Shown here piece after piece: positions 1-8,353 of a stretch of 41,212 nt of DNA. The stretch spans positions 1 through 41,212 of the forward strand of contig PBMY01000028.1 of the NCBI GenBank assembly GCA_002722795.1, given 5' to 3'. The first letter of the stretch is position 1; each line of letters opens with the position of its first letter. The position numbers were made by a program, and so were the translations under genes. The stretch comes from Crocinitomicaceae bacterium. Its GTDB lineage: Bacteria > Bacteroidota > Bacteroidia > Flavobacteriales_D > Sanyastnellaceae. The notes beneath the pieces are model-generated. The model made no database searches and was not told the origin of the DNA. It was given only the letters and a program-made list of their open reading frames with translations.

Positions 1-674
1 ATGCTAACATCTCTCACTATATCTTTTTGTGTTCTTTTATTTATTGCTTCAAGATTAAAATCTCGACCTAGTTTCTTTTTGAAGTCCATCAAAAAGTCGT
101 TGGTAACTTTGTAAACCATGTTTTCGATGACCCTTTTATCTATACCATTGTGTGATGCTGAGGTGTGACTTTTAAAATAAATAGTTTTTGTCCAATCGAC
201 TTGATTTTTAATTGTTTGATAATAAATAAAATCTCCGTTTTCAGCATAGATTTCGATATCTCCATTCACTTTTAATGTGCCTCCAGCACGAGGAAATCCA
301 AACAAATGGGCTAACCCAAATGTAAGAGCACCCAAGAAGCGTGCACTTTCTGAATAATCATTATAATTATAATTTATTGTTAGATATATTATTCCTGATT
401 GTGACTTATTATTATCATAGACGTTAGTTGTTATGTTTTTATGTATATCTGTTAAAACAAAATTTTCTAGATTTTCTTTTAAATATTGTAGTTCTGGATC
501 GACTTCTGTTTCAAATGAAACTCTATAATTTCCCAATTTGGGATTTAAGGAAGAATTAGATATTTGTTTATACAAAGGGTTATATGAATAACAAGAAGAA
601 ATTACACAGGAGATTAAAAACAAGAACTTTAATAGCTTGAAATTATTTAAATAAGGATTTAAAATTTGTCTCAT
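1..674 (-). CDS. Putative lipoprotein, partial (C-terminus outside window)
   Basis: An open frame of 224 codons runs from an ATG at 672-674 to the left edge without a stop, so the C-terminus is missing. The N-terminus has basic residues, a hydrophobic stretch (about residues 14-26, LLKFLFLISCVIS) and a candidate lipobox ISSC ending at Cys28, which predicts a lipoprotein in the outer or inner membrane. The rest has a short hydrophobic segment around FLGALTFGLAHLFGFPRAGG and otherwise alternates polar and aromatic residues as beta-strand proteins do. I recognise no family. A 29-bp element about 46-74 bp upstream (720-748) recurs upstream of the GNAT gene. The reading frame is certain; the function is unknown. 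Confidence 0.75.
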   Translation of the reverse strand, partial: MRQILNPYLNNFKLLKFLFLISCVISSCYSYNPLYKQISNSSLNPKLGNYRVSFETEVDPELQYLKENLENFVLTDIHKNITTNVYDNNKSQSGIIYLTINYNYNDYSESARFLGALTFGLAHLFGFPRAGGTLKVNGDIEIYAENGDFIYYQTIKNQVDWTKTIYFKSHTSASHNGIDKRVIENMVYKVTNDFLMDFKKKLGRDFNLEAINKRTQKDIVRDVS

Positions 675-719
675 AATGTACAGTTATCGTCAGATATCTA
701 AAACTATGCCAAAACACTT

Positions 720-748
720 TATAGCCTAGGTATATCTTCAAGTTTCAA
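720..748 (-). repeat. 29-bp upstream repeat, copy A
   Basis: This matches 2021-2049 at 25 of 29 positions by eye, with the blocks TATAGCCT, GGTATAT and TTCAAGT conserved. Each copy lies 46-85 bp upstream of a minus-strand start codon (674 and 1964) in the same orientation. It could be a shared operator or promoter element, or a remnant of duplication. Confidence 0.5.
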
Positions 749-914
749 ATATGGTATCTCTAAAACACTTAGATAATGTAACGTATCATCAAGAGTTGAA
801 TATCATCAATTTCTTTTTGGAAGAAAAAACGTATTAGCTATTCACTTAAAGAACTTATGTTTAGCAAGAAGGAAAGAGTTTGAACGCTGTTGACAACTTG
901 GTTATAGAAACATT

Positions 915-1466
915 CTATTCATTCCTAGTAGCTTGATATTTTATACATCGATCGATATGTCTATCAAGCATTTCTTGACTTTCAACTACCATAGGGTCTT
1001 TCTCTGTCCATTTAACTTTGATTGGAAACTTAAGATTTGGGAACTCAGCGTTTTGTTTCCATGAAGACTTGTATTTTATCATAGCTCGATGATTATCTAC
1101 CTCTAATGTAGATCCATCTGACAACTCAAATGCAAGAGGGTAAATAAACTCAAAGCAATTTTCTTTTTGAGCAACTTGATATTTTTTACATCTATCCATA
1201 TGTCTATCAAGGATTTCTTGACTTTCAACTATCATAGGGTCTTTCCCTGTCCATTTAACTTTGATTGGAAACTTAAGATTCGGGGACTCCGTGTTTTGTT
1301 TCCATGAAGATTTGTATTTTATCATAGCTCGATGATTATCTACCTTTAATGTAGATCCATCTGACACCTCAAATGTAAGAGGGTAAATAAACTCAAAGCA
1401 ATTTTCTTTTTGAGCAGACATACTATAAGTAAGACTTAATAAGACAAAAGAAAAAAATAATCTCAT
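915..1466 (-). CDS. Secreted protein of two near-identical 81-residue units
   Basis: The 183-residue protein starts with a clear signal peptide (MRLFFSFVLLSLTYSMSA). Residues 19-99 and 100-180 are two copies of one unit, about 85% identical. Each begins QKENCFEFIYPL, contains DGSTL and FPIKVKW, and ends with a second cysteine in DRCKKY or DRCIKY. The unit resembles small secreted or lipoprotein domains of Bacteroidota in which a cysteine-started yP strand is followed by a second fP strand and a closing cysteine; that resemblance is from memory. The two cysteines per unit could form a disulfide in the periplasm. The gene ends 36 bp after the GNAT gene on the same strand and may be cotranscribed with it. 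Function unknown. Confidence 0.8.
   Translation of the reverse strand: MRLFFSFVLLSLTYSMSAQKENCFEFIYPLTFEVSDGSTLKVDNHRAMIKYKSSWKQNTESPNLKFPIKVKWTGKDPMIVESQEILDRHMDRCKKYQVAQKENCFEFIYPLAFELSDGSTLEVDNHRAMIKYKSSWKQNAEFPNLKFPIKVKWTEKDPMVVESQEMLDRHIDRCIKYQATRNE
927..1412. repeat. Tandem duplication, two 243-bp copies inside a CDS
   Basis: The two halves (about 927-1169 and 1170-1412) align with an exact 243-bp offset; for example the string caaagcaattttctttttga occurs at 1151 and again at 1394. The period is 81 codons, so the reading frame is preserved. Divergence is small, which suggests a fairly recent duplication. Confidence 0.9.
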
Positions 1467-1502
1467 GGGGGAACTGTTTTTAATTCTTGTAAGTTAATAT
1501 TT

Positions 1503-1964
1503 CTAAGAGAGATAATGAATCATTTTTATGTCGGCACGGTAATATGGTGATGAATCGGGTAATGGAATCTCTGTAAAGCTGTGATCTTCATATAATTTAA
1601 TCGCATTTTTTAGTTTTGTATTTGAGTATAAACAAATACTTCTTGCTTGTTTCTTCTTACAAAAATTAATCACAAAGCACATTATCTCATTTCCAATTCC
1701 TTTTTTTCTATGGGATTTTTTTACGGTCATCTTCATTAATTCATATGATCTGTCATCACATGGCATGAGTGCAAACGTTCCAACAATTTCATTTTTGTAT
1801 TCAATAAAAAAGACATATCCACCTTTATCTATTATTGCAACTTTAGGGTTTTTTAAAACATATTCATCATAAGGCTCAAGTAAAAATAACTCATTAAGCC
1901 ATACTACGTTTAGATCGTAAAACTTAGCTGAATATTTGTCAGTAAATGGTATGAAATTTATCAT
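1503..1964 (-). CDS. GNAT family N-acetyltransferase
   Basis: A 153-residue protein with the GNAT fold. The central region has a beta strand before the acetyl-CoA pyrophosphate-binding loop (TVKKSHRKKGIG, matching R/Q-x-x-G-x-G/A), then a helix (NEIMCFVINFCKKK) and the late pattern LYSNTKLKNAIKLYEDHSFTEI, typical of GNAT motif B. Length is normal for a stand-alone GNAT enzyme. There is no signal peptide, so it is cytosolic. It should transfer an acetyl group from acetyl-CoA to an amine, but the substrate cannot be read from the sequence. It lies 36 bp upstream of the duplicated-domain protein gene on the same strand. Confidence 0.85.
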   Translation of the reverse strand: MINFIPFTDKYSAKFYDLNVVWLNELFLLEPYDEYVLKNPKVAIIDKGGYVFFIEYKNEIVGTFALMPCDDRSYELMKMTVKKSHRKKGIGNEIMCFVINFCKKKQARSICLYSNTKLKNAIKLYEDHSFTEIPLPDSSPYYRADIKMIHYLS

Positions 1965-2020
1965 TGAAGATTAAGTACTTACACTATTATTACTTGGCTC
2001 CTTAAAACCTGAAATTTACT

Positions 2021-2049
2021 TATAGCCTTGGTATATATTCAAGTCTTAA
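2021..2049 (-). repeat. 29-bp upstream repeat, copy B
   Basis: Partner of the element at 720-748 (25 of 29 matches by eye). It lies 57-85 bp upstream of the GNAT start codon, in the same orientation relative to the downstream gene as copy A. Confidence 0.5.
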
Positions 2050-2122
2050 GCTAGTTATCTATCTCTATCTCGAGTAAATAACCTATAGTAACAACAAGAG
2101 TAGGATAGGTGTGGATAGATGT

Positions 2123-4543
2123 TTAATCCCTCAAAAGTGAAAATGCCCCGGAGCACCAATCTCTTAGTTCTGGTGTTTCAGCGCAAGGGTAGTCTAGGAC
2201 TTCAAGCGTATAGTAGTAAACACCCTCTGGAAGAAATGTTCCATTCTGAGAATAGCCACCAAAATCAGGAGTATTGTTGTGCATTTCGTATATTAAATCA
2301 CCCCACTTGTTGAAGATGTTAATATAGTATAGGATGCACGTGTTATAAGGCTCTGGAATTCCAAAAGTTTCATTGATTCCATCATTGTTTGGGGTAAATA
2401 CATTTGGCATAAAAAATCCATCAATATCTAACTCGTGATGCAAATACATAGTGTCAAGAATACTATATGAACAACCATAGTTGTCTGTTACTTCTAATCC
2501 TAATTCGTAGTTGTTGTTTTCATAAAATTCTATAACTAATTCTGGCCAAATACCAGCAAATTCATTGTTTAGATACCATTCGTAAGTGAAATTATCAAGA
2601 GGATCAGGTGTTGAATTGAATAAATACAAATCATTACAAGAGATGTGATAATCGTATGAAGGAGAAATAGGCTCTGGCATTACATAATCTAGGGTTTCTG
2701 AGGAAGTACACCCATTGGAATCAGTAAAGGTGTATGAAACGCTGTAGAGGCCAGGTGAAGAATCTGCATGTTCTAATACGAAACCACTTAGTAAATCACC
2801 TGTTAGTATACCACCTGATGGTAATGGATTAATGGTTATATCACCATCATAAAGGCAATAACTACTTTCAACTCCTATGTCTAGATCTGGAAGAGGATTT
2901 ACTATTAAATCAATTGTAATAAGACTATCACAACCATTAGTAGTTTGAAGCATAGTAGAATAAAAACCTTCTATATCTACAGTAGTTCCATCAGGAAGAG
3001 TTAGATTTTCACCATGGCATATTTCTACACCATATTGAGAATTATATTGTGGATAAAGTTGAAGATCCACCACAATATTACTATCACACCCAAATTGAGT
3101 TTGGAATTCAAAATTATAAGTGCCAGACGAATTGGGAGAGCTTCCATCTGGAAGATAATAAGAGCCATCGTCACAAACACTAATAGACTCACTCAAGTTA
3201 TAAGAAGGAGTGACTATAACATCAGTTATGATTGTACTATCACACCCATTTACTAATGATGTTAAAACCACGGTGTATGTACCACTAGAAGAAACTAATG
3301 TTCCGTCAGCTAAAGTAATTGTGTCTCCATCACAAATGTTTTCAGTTAATTCGACTAGGTTGGGCTTAATTAAATTTATCTCAGTAGTTATCACACTATC
3401 ACATAAATTGTTTATAGTTTGGAAATAAATAGGAAATATACCAGCTGAATCAACGGTTTCGCCATTAGGTAAAACATAAGACTCGCCATCGCATAGATTT
3501 ATAGTAGAAAGTATTTCATATGAGGCTCCTACATTTACTTCTACATCAATTGTATCTGCACACTCTTCATTACTGCCAATAATTGAATACACTGTAGTTA
3601 CTTCGTCTGTTAACCAAACCTCTGATCCGCTAATTGTATCTACACCAATGTTAGAGGTCCACACGTAATTGTCAGCACCTGTAACAGAAATCAACACTGA
3701 ATCACCTTGACAAATATTTGGTGCAGCAGGTGTTGCCTCTAATGTTAAACCACCAACAGTTGTGATAGTTATAGAGCCAGCTGAATTTACATTTCCCGGT
3801 GTACAAGTAAATCCTGTAGGGGATAAGCTGGATCCACCGCCGCCACCACCACCACCCAATGGAACTGAGCTGAAACAATCACTACCACCACCACCACCAC
3901 CATAATAGCCGCCGCCGCCACCGCCACCGGGGCCAAGACTGTAACATGGGTCTGACGCTCCATTTCCTCCTAGACCTAATGAACCGTTACCACCTGTATT
4001 ACCATTAGTGATCCATGGAGGCCCTCCGTTTCCTCCAAATGTAGTACTAGCCCCAAATCCACCAACTCCAAATGGGCTATCTCCATTTGTTCCATTAGCA
4101 CATCCTCCACCTCCGCCTGTTGCATCTGTGTCTCCACCTCCCATACCACCACCACCTGATGCTACAGCTACTCTATCTAAAAGAGAAAATGGGGCAATTC
4201 TTATGTCTGATGCGCCACCTCCACCACAACCATAGTTAGAAGAAGAATTTGCTGTTCCGCCATCTCCTCCGCCGTTATAACCTCCACTAGTACATGACCC
4301 TAAGCCCCCAACTCTTATTTCTAATATTTGACCTTCTGTTACATCGAGAAATCCTGATACTGTTGACCCATTTCCACCGAAAGTTCCACCACCTTTTGCA
4401 CCTCTTAGTGTAATTTCTAACTGAGTTACACAAGCAGGTACAATGTACTGCTCGACCTCTCCTGTATAATCATATACAATTGTTGTTTGAGCGTGAATAA
4501 TCACACCACCTAATAATATTAGAGCAGTTAGAAAGTACCTCAT
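2123..4543 (-). CDS. Glycine-rich T9SS type B secreted protein
   Basis: This 806-residue protein begins with a signal peptide (MRYFLTALILLGGVIIHAQ). Residues 20-265 form a glycine-rich domain that opens with YDYTGEVEQYIVPACVTQLEITLRGAKGGG and holds several runs of 5-8 glycines, like the Gly-rich surface domains of Bacteroidota. An Ig/PKD-like segment follows (about 270-340). Then come four related units of about 50 residues (about 341-396, 397-447, 448-500, 501-552) with the pattern C-x-G-x3-LPDG-x7-G-x-Y-x8-GCDS. A PKD-like region comes next. The C-terminus (about 715-806) has the type B tail FFMPNVFTPNNDGINETF, IFNKWGDLIYE and EGVYYYTLEV. It should cross the outer membrane by T9SS and stay at the surface, perhaps as an adhesin. 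Its cargo class is clear; its ligand is unknown. Confidence 0.88.
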   Translation of the reverse strand: MRYFLTALILLGGVIIHAQTTIVYDYTGEVEQYIVPACVTQLEITLRGAKGGGTFGGNGSTVSGFLDVTEGQILEIRVGGLGSCTSGGYNGGGDGGTANSSSNYGCGGGGASDIRIAPFSLLDRVAVASGGGGMGGGDTDATGGGGGCANGTNGDSPFGVGGFGASTTFGGNGGPPWITNGNTGGNGSLGLGGNGASDPCYSLGPGGGGGGGYYGGGGGGSDCFSSVPLGGGGGGGGSSLSPTGFTCTPGNVNSAGSITITTVGGLTLEATPAAPNICQGDSVLISVTGADNYVWTSNIGVDTISGSEVWLTDEVTTVYSIIGSNEECADTIDVEVNVGASYEILSTINLCDGESYVLPNGETVDSAGIFPIYFQTINNLCDSVITTEINLIKPNLVELTENICDGDTITLADGTLVSSSGTYTVVLTSLVNGCDSTIITDVIVTPSYNLSESISVCDDGSYYLPDGSSPNSSGTYNFEFQTQFGCDSNIVVDLQLYPQYNSQYGVEICHGENLTLPDGTTVDIEGFYSTMLQTTNGCDSLITIDLIVNPLPDLDIGVESSYCLYDGDITINPLPSGGILTGDLLSGFVLEHADSSPGLYSVSYTFTDSNGCTSSETLDYVMPEPISPSYDYHISCNDLYLFNSTPDPLDNFTYEWYLNNEFAGIWPELVIEFYENNNYELGLEVTDNYGCSYSILDTMYLHHELDIDGFFMPNVFTPNNDGINETFGIPEPYNTCILYYINIFNKWGDLIYEMHNNTPDFGGYSQNGTFLPEGVYYYTLEVLDYPCAETPELRDWCSGAFSLLRD

Positions 4544-4783
4544 GACGTTAAATTAACATCACAATTTACATCAAAATCGGTTCTTTGTTAGGGGGTCATA
4601 AAGATTAAATAAGATTCATAAGTTAATGTTAATTAGTTATTTTATCACTGAATAAATTCTTGTTTTCTTAACCCGTATCTGTCAATTCGATAAACTGTAT
4701 GATTATGAAATTCAAATAATACAAGATGTGTTGAAATCTCCTAAAAATTCTTACCTTAAAAAACGAATTTTGGAAATTTCAAA

Positions 4784-5911
4784 ATGAGAATAGGATTTGA
4801 CGCAAAGAGAGCGTATCTCAACAATACCGGATTAGGTAATTATAGTAGGGATTGCATTAGAATCCTGAGCGATATATTTCCTGATAATAGCTATCATCTT
4901 TATTCTCCTAAAACCGTTGAAAACCCTAGGCTAGTTTTTTTAAATGAAAGGAGTAACATTACAAGTCATTTTCCGAAGAATTTTATTGAGAGGATATTTA
5001 AAGGGTTTTGGCGTTCAGTCTTAATAAAGAAAAAACTCGAAAGCACAATTGATCTTTATCATGGTCTAAGTAATGAATTACCTTTTGGAATTCAATTAAC
5101 GGGGGTGAAATCAATTGTGACAATTCATGACTTAATCTTCATTCGTTACCCTGAGCTTTATAAAAGAATTGATAGGCAGATATATATGATTAAGTTTCAA
5201 AAAGCTTGTAGGTCTGCTGATATGATAATTGCAGTTAGTGAGCAGACAAAGTCTGATATTATTGAGTTTTTTGGTATGCCTAAAGAAAAGATTAAAGTTG
5301 TATATCAAAGTTGTGCCCCTGTTTTTCAAAATAGATCAAGGTCCAAACTGAATCCAGATATAAGTAAGTATAATCTTCCGGATGATTACCTTCTTTATGT
5401 AGGATCAGTAGAGGAGAGGAAGAATCTTATAAATATCATTAAAGCAGTGCATAGAATGCCAAAAGAGAATCTTATCGTAGTGGGTAATGGTAAAGCTTAT
5501 ATGAAGCGTTGTAGAGACTATGTTTTAGATAATGGTCTTGGTACTAGAGTAAAGTTTCATTCAAATGTTCCAACTGATGATTTAGCAGAGTTCTATTATG
5601 GAGCTAAAACCTTTATTTATCCTTCAACATTTGAGGGATTTGGTATTCCTATTTTAGAGGCGCTTTTCTGTAAAACTCCAGTCATTACAAGTAGGGGAGG
5701 TTGTTTTTTAGAAAGTGGAGGTCCTTATTCGATTTATATAGACCCTCATGACCCTAGCGAAATCGTTGATGCTGTACACAGGCTCAATTCTGATGAAATA
5801 CTCAGAGATAATATGATAAATGAGGGCTTTAAATATGCCCAAAAATTTACTGACCAAAATGTTGCATCAAATCTGATAAGAGTTTACCAAAGCGTTCTCA
5901 ATCAGGCATAA
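4784..5911 (+). CDS. Glycosyltransferase family 4 (GT-B fold)
   Basis: A 375-residue retaining glycosyltransferase. The N-terminal Rossmann half starts MRIGFDAKRAYLNNTGLGNYSR, whose glycine-rich acceptor loop is typical of GT4 enzymes. DLYHGLSNELP and VTIHDLIFIRYPELY follow (about 90-124), then SADMIIAVSEQTKSDI (about 144-159). The C-terminal half begins YVGSVEERKNL (about 205-215) and holds the EX7E motif at E284-E292 (FEGFGIPILEAL), which binds the nucleotide-sugar donor. There is no signal peptide, so it is cytosolic or at the inner membrane. It stands alone, divergent from the glycine-rich protein gene across 240 bp, with no capsule or LPS cluster around it. The sugar and acceptor are unknown. 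Confidence 0.9.
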   Translation: MRIGFDAKRAYLNNTGLGNYSRDCIRILSDIFPDNSYHLYSPKTVENPRLVFLNERSNITSHFPKNFIERIFKGFWRSVLIKKKLESTIDLYHGLSNELPFGIQLTGVKSIVTIHDLIFIRYPELYKRIDRQIYMIKFQKACRSADMIIAVSEQTKSDIIEFFGMPKEKIKVVYQSCAPVFQNRSRSKLNPDISKYNLPDDYLLYVGSVEERKNLINIIKAVHRMPKENLIVVGNGKAYMKRCRDYVLDNGLGTRVKFHSNVPTDDLAEFYYGAKTFIYPSTFEGFGIPILEALFCKTPVITSRGGCFLESGGPYSIYIDPHDPSEIVDAVHRLNSDEILRDNMINEGFKYAQKFTDQNVASNLIRVYQSVLNQA

Positions 5912-5912
5912 A

Positions 5913-5938
5913 AAAGCCCCAACAGGTGCTGAGGCTTT
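5913..5938 (-). terminator. Rho-independent terminator of the RRM gene
   Basis: The stem AAAGCC (5913-5918) pairs with GGCTTT (5933-5938), with partial inner pairing. Read on the minus strand it is followed by a T run (GGCTTTTTTATG), so it fits the end of the RRM gene. On the plus strand the T run is short, so it may act only weakly for the glycosyltransferase gene. Confidence 0.6.
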
Positions 5939-5958
5939 CAAATATCGTAATTGTGGAA

Positions 5959-6219
5959 TTAGAAACGGCGTGATTTCTCGCGCTGCTCGCTCTCATTACA
6001 ACGAATGGGTCTCCCCATCACTTCTTTTCCTTCAAGAGCTTCGATTGCCGCAGCTCCTTCATCATCGTTTGGCATTTCAACAAAGCCAAAACCTCTAGAA
6101 CGACCAGTTTCACGATCGTGTATTACTCTAGCACTATCAACAGTGCCGTGAGCTTCAAATGTTTGCTTAAGCGCGATATCATCAACGCCCCATGCAAGAT
6201 TACCAACAAAAATGTTCAC
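5959..6219 (-). CDS. RNA-binding protein, single RRM domain
   Basis: An 86-residue protein that is almost entirely one RNA recognition motif. RNP2 is IFVGNL (residues 3-8) and RNP1 is RGFGFVEM (residues 42-49), so the aromatic residues that stack on RNA are all present. A short basic tail (QREKSRRF) ends it. Small single-RRM proteins are common in Bacteroidota and cyanobacteria and are thought to bind single-stranded RNA, often in cold or stress responses; that role is family knowledge, not visible here. It has its own predicted promoter (6245-6276) inside the end of the upstream methyltransferase gene and a terminator at 5913-5938, so it is probably a monocistronic, well-expressed gene. Confidence 0.93.
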   Translation of the reverse strand: MNIFVGNLAWGVDDIALKQTFEAHGTVDSARVIHDRETGRSRGFGFVEMPNDDEGAAAIEALEGKEVMGRPIRCNESEQREKSRRF

Positions 6220-6244
6220 TATTAGAAAGTATTATAATACTGTG

Positions 6245-6276
6245 CAAATATAGTTAGTTGACTGTGTATATCCACA
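6245..6276 (-). promoter_or_regulatory. Bacteroidota-type promoter for the RRM gene
   Basis: On the minus strand, TATATTTG (6245-6252) is a perfect TAnnTTTG -7 box. TGTG (6273-6276), exactly 20 bp upstream, is one mismatch from the TTTG -33 box. The predicted start is near 6238, about 20 nt before the ATG. The -33 box lies inside the 3' end of the methyltransferase gene. Confidence 0.6.
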
Positions 6277-6811
6277 TTGGTGGAAAATTCCATGCAACAA
6301 AACATGTTTTACTCATTTCAAATTGCCTGTAGTGTTTCTTCATAAGACAAGGGAAATAGGTAAACCAACGCATACAAGTGCCATTTGAAGTTAGATTTAA
6401 AAGTGTAGATTGAAGCTTTTTTTTTGCCTCATTTGGCATATTAAAAGGAAGTGAACTAACAACTAGATCAACATTTTGTACATTTCTTTCAGTTAGGATC
6501 TTATCTAATTCACATGCACTGCTTTGTATTACTTCAAATCTATCATCATATTTTTCTTGAAGATTTTTGATATAAGACTGCTCAAGTTCAATTAATAGAA
6601 CTGTACAGTCTTGTGGTAGCCTTAGAGATAGTAGATCTGTGAATACACCTGTTCCTGGTCCAAGTTCAACTACATACTTCATTTGGCTTAAGTCTAAACC
6701 CCTTATCATTGCCCTCGCTGCTTTTTTAGAACTCGGAGTGATGGAAGCGTTCACCTTAGGCTGCTTAATAAACATTTTTAAAAATCTCCTCTTACTCATT
6801 TGACTCTTCAT
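6254..6811 (-). CDS. SAM-dependent methyltransferase, phospholipid N-methyltransferase-like
   Basis: A 185-residue class I methyltransferase. The SAM-binding motif I is VELGPGTGVFTDLL (about 48-61), motif II ends in the acidic LIELE, and DLVVSSLPFNMP resembles the motif IV region of the rRNA dimethyladenosine and phospholipid N-methyltransferase group (COG3963-like). The N-terminus (MSKRRFLKMFIKQPKVNASITPSSKKAARAMI) matches the opening of that group, where the FL-x-F-x-P-x-x-VGAI-x-PSS region is common. Two starts are possible: 6811, or the ATG at 6799 that makes the ATGAGTAA overlap with the stop of the upstream thioredoxin-like gene. Either way the two genes are translationally linked. It may methylate phosphatidylethanolamine; an rRNA substrate cannot be excluded. 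Confidence 0.8.
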   Translation of the reverse strand: MKSQMSKRRFLKMFIKQPKVNASITPSSKKAARAMIRGLDLSQMKYVVELGPGTGVFTDLLSLRLPQDCTVLLIELEQSYIKNLQEKYDDRFEVIQSSACELDKILTERNVQNVDLVVSSLPFNMPNEAKKKLQSTLLNLTSNGTCMRWFTYFPCLMKKHYRQFEMSKTCFVAWNFPPMWIYTVN

Positions 6812-8294
6812 TTAATTTGAAAAATTCTTCGCCAGGAAATTCAAGCCCCTCTTTTCTGTATAAGATTTCTGCTACTTGAAGTGCTCCTAATTGTTTTGCT
6901 AGAATTCTTTTGTCCTCATCAAGAAGAAATAGTTTTGGGGTAGAGAACACATCAAATGTTGTTCTAAAATTTAAGCTTAATATGTCTGTAACACCTGAGT
7001 AAATAAGTGCCATAGCGCTGTCTTGTTGATTTACCAAAGGATTGTCACTAACATGTGTCCAATCTGAATATTTTGATGTAGACAAATATTCCTGCCATGG
7101 TTCAGACTCAAAATCATTTCCAATTGCATAAATCTCCAAACCCTTATCATTCCACTCCTGATATAAACGTTGAAGAATTGGCATTTCTTTTTTACAATGG
7201 CCACAGGTACTTTCCCAAATAACTAGCAGTGTGTATTTAGCATCAATATCATGAAGGGAATGCCAAGTTTTTAAATCTAAACCAGGAAGTGTGACGTTAT
7301 GTGCCACTTCACCACACATTGTATTTCTTAACTCACCTGCACGTTCAACTATCTTTTCTAATTGCTCTTCATTAAGCCAATCAACCTTTCCTGTAGCATA
7401 GTAAAGCCCCACAAGTTTTACAAAAACCTTATCCATACACATAACCTTTGAAGATTCGCTTTCGAAAGTCATATGGTGTAAGAAGTATTTGAACATTTCT
7501 GGATTTCCTTCTACTTTGTCTAAAAGCTTTACTGCTTCAACATATAATGTGTCTGGATCAGGAGGAAGCACCTTACTCCAATATCTGTCAATTAGATTGT
7601 GCATAGAAGCGTCTCGAACTAGCCTTGGGTCATTTAAATCAACATTATCCCAAAAGTGATTCCTGTAGTATGTATACCTCCACATATCAGGATTTTCTAT
7701 TTCATCAGGTGCATTAGGCACTTCAATATCCTTCATCATTTTCAAATATTTTCCAAATAAGAAATTATTTGGATCATTAATGATTTGGTTTTGATATAAA
7801 AAAACTTCTGAAGTCATTTCATTAAGAGTTGATTGAGCTGATTTTATATCTGCGGCACTTGAAGTGCTGTCTCTTAAAACAATGTCATAAGGTTCTCTTT
7901 TCTTTTTTAGAGAGTTGATGAATCTTAAATAGTCATAGAAAATTTTGTTCTCATCACTCTTTATTACTTCCATATCACCTTGAGGATTTCGCAGTGAAGT
8001 GTGAAACTCCATTGGTTCTTCAACCACCATGATGTCAAAAAATACAGGTCCAGGTAAAACTATAGCGTACTTACCACATTTATTGAACACCTTTCCGTCA
8101 AAAGAAAAACTACCATCAGTATTTGCAACAGTAGTGTCGTTGTAAAACATTCTTGACCCGTAGTAGTTAGCGAGATAAACAGTATCCTCACCGAGCCCAT
8201 CTACTATAACCCGTATATCATTTTTTGTTTGACCAATCAAGGAAAAAGAGATTAGTACCAAAACAGTACTTAATACAATTAGTTTTTTATTCAT
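6792..8294 (-). CDS. Secreted TlpA-like thiol-disulfide oxidoreductase (DUF4369/DUF5106 type)
   Basis: From the ATG at 8292-8294 the protein has 500 residues and a clean signal peptide (MNKKLIVLSTVLVLISFSLIGQ). The open frame extends to 8369, but that upstream ATG lies in the loop of a terminator hairpin, so the inner start is far more likely. The N-terminal part (about 23-120) looks like DUF4369 (VDGLGEDTVYLANYYGSRMFY). The middle has the DUF5106-like phrase YRNHFWDNVDLNDPRL. The C-terminal thioredoxin domain has the active site WESTCGHCKKEMP with CGHC at about 364-367. It is periplasmic or membrane-anchored and should reduce disulfides or assist cytochrome maturation; the partner is unknown. 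Its stop overlaps the start of the methyltransferase gene. Confidence 0.88.
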   Translation of the reverse strand: MNKKLIVLSTVLVLISFSLIGQTKNDIRVIVDGLGEDTVYLANYYGSRMFYNDTTVANTDGSFSFDGKVFNKCGKYAIVLPGPVFFDIMVVEEPMEFHTSLRNPQGDMEVIKSDENKIFYDYLRFINSLKKKREPYDIVLRDSTSSAADIKSAQSTLNEMTSEVFLYQNQIINDPNNFLFGKYLKMMKDIEVPNAPDEIENPDMWRYTYYRNHFWDNVDLNDPRLVRDASMHNLIDRYWSKVLPPDPDTLYVEAVKLLDKVEGNPEMFKYFLHHMTFESESSKVMCMDKVFVKLVGLYYATGKVDWLNEEQLEKIVERAGELRNTMCGEVAHNVTLPGLDLKTWHSLHDIDAKYTLLVIWESTCGHCKKEMPILQRLYQEWNDKGLEIYAIGNDFESEPWQEYLSTSKYSDWTHVSDNPLVNQQDSAMALIYSGVTDILSLNFRTTFDVFSTPKLFLLDEDKRILAKQLGALQVAEILYRKEGLEFPGEEFFKLNEESNE

Positions 8295-8353
8295 TTTATT
8301 CAACATCAAAGCAAATTTGGAATTGCAATTTAAGTGCCAAGTTATGGTAATAA

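Noticed and set aside
1-2122. Small accessory genes as an integron cassette array
   Set aside because: The genes share a strand, but I found no attC-like imperfect palindromes between them, no integrase, and one spacer is only 36 bp.
3835-3935. CCA/CCG-rich tract as a structural DNA repeat or assembly error
   Set aside because: It keeps the reading frame and encodes the polyglycine runs expected of this domain type.
4008-4235. Plus-strand open frame rich in proline (75 codons)
   Set aside because: It is the antisense of the glycine-rich domain of the T9SS type B gene; Gly codons read backwards as Pro, so it needs no separate explanation.
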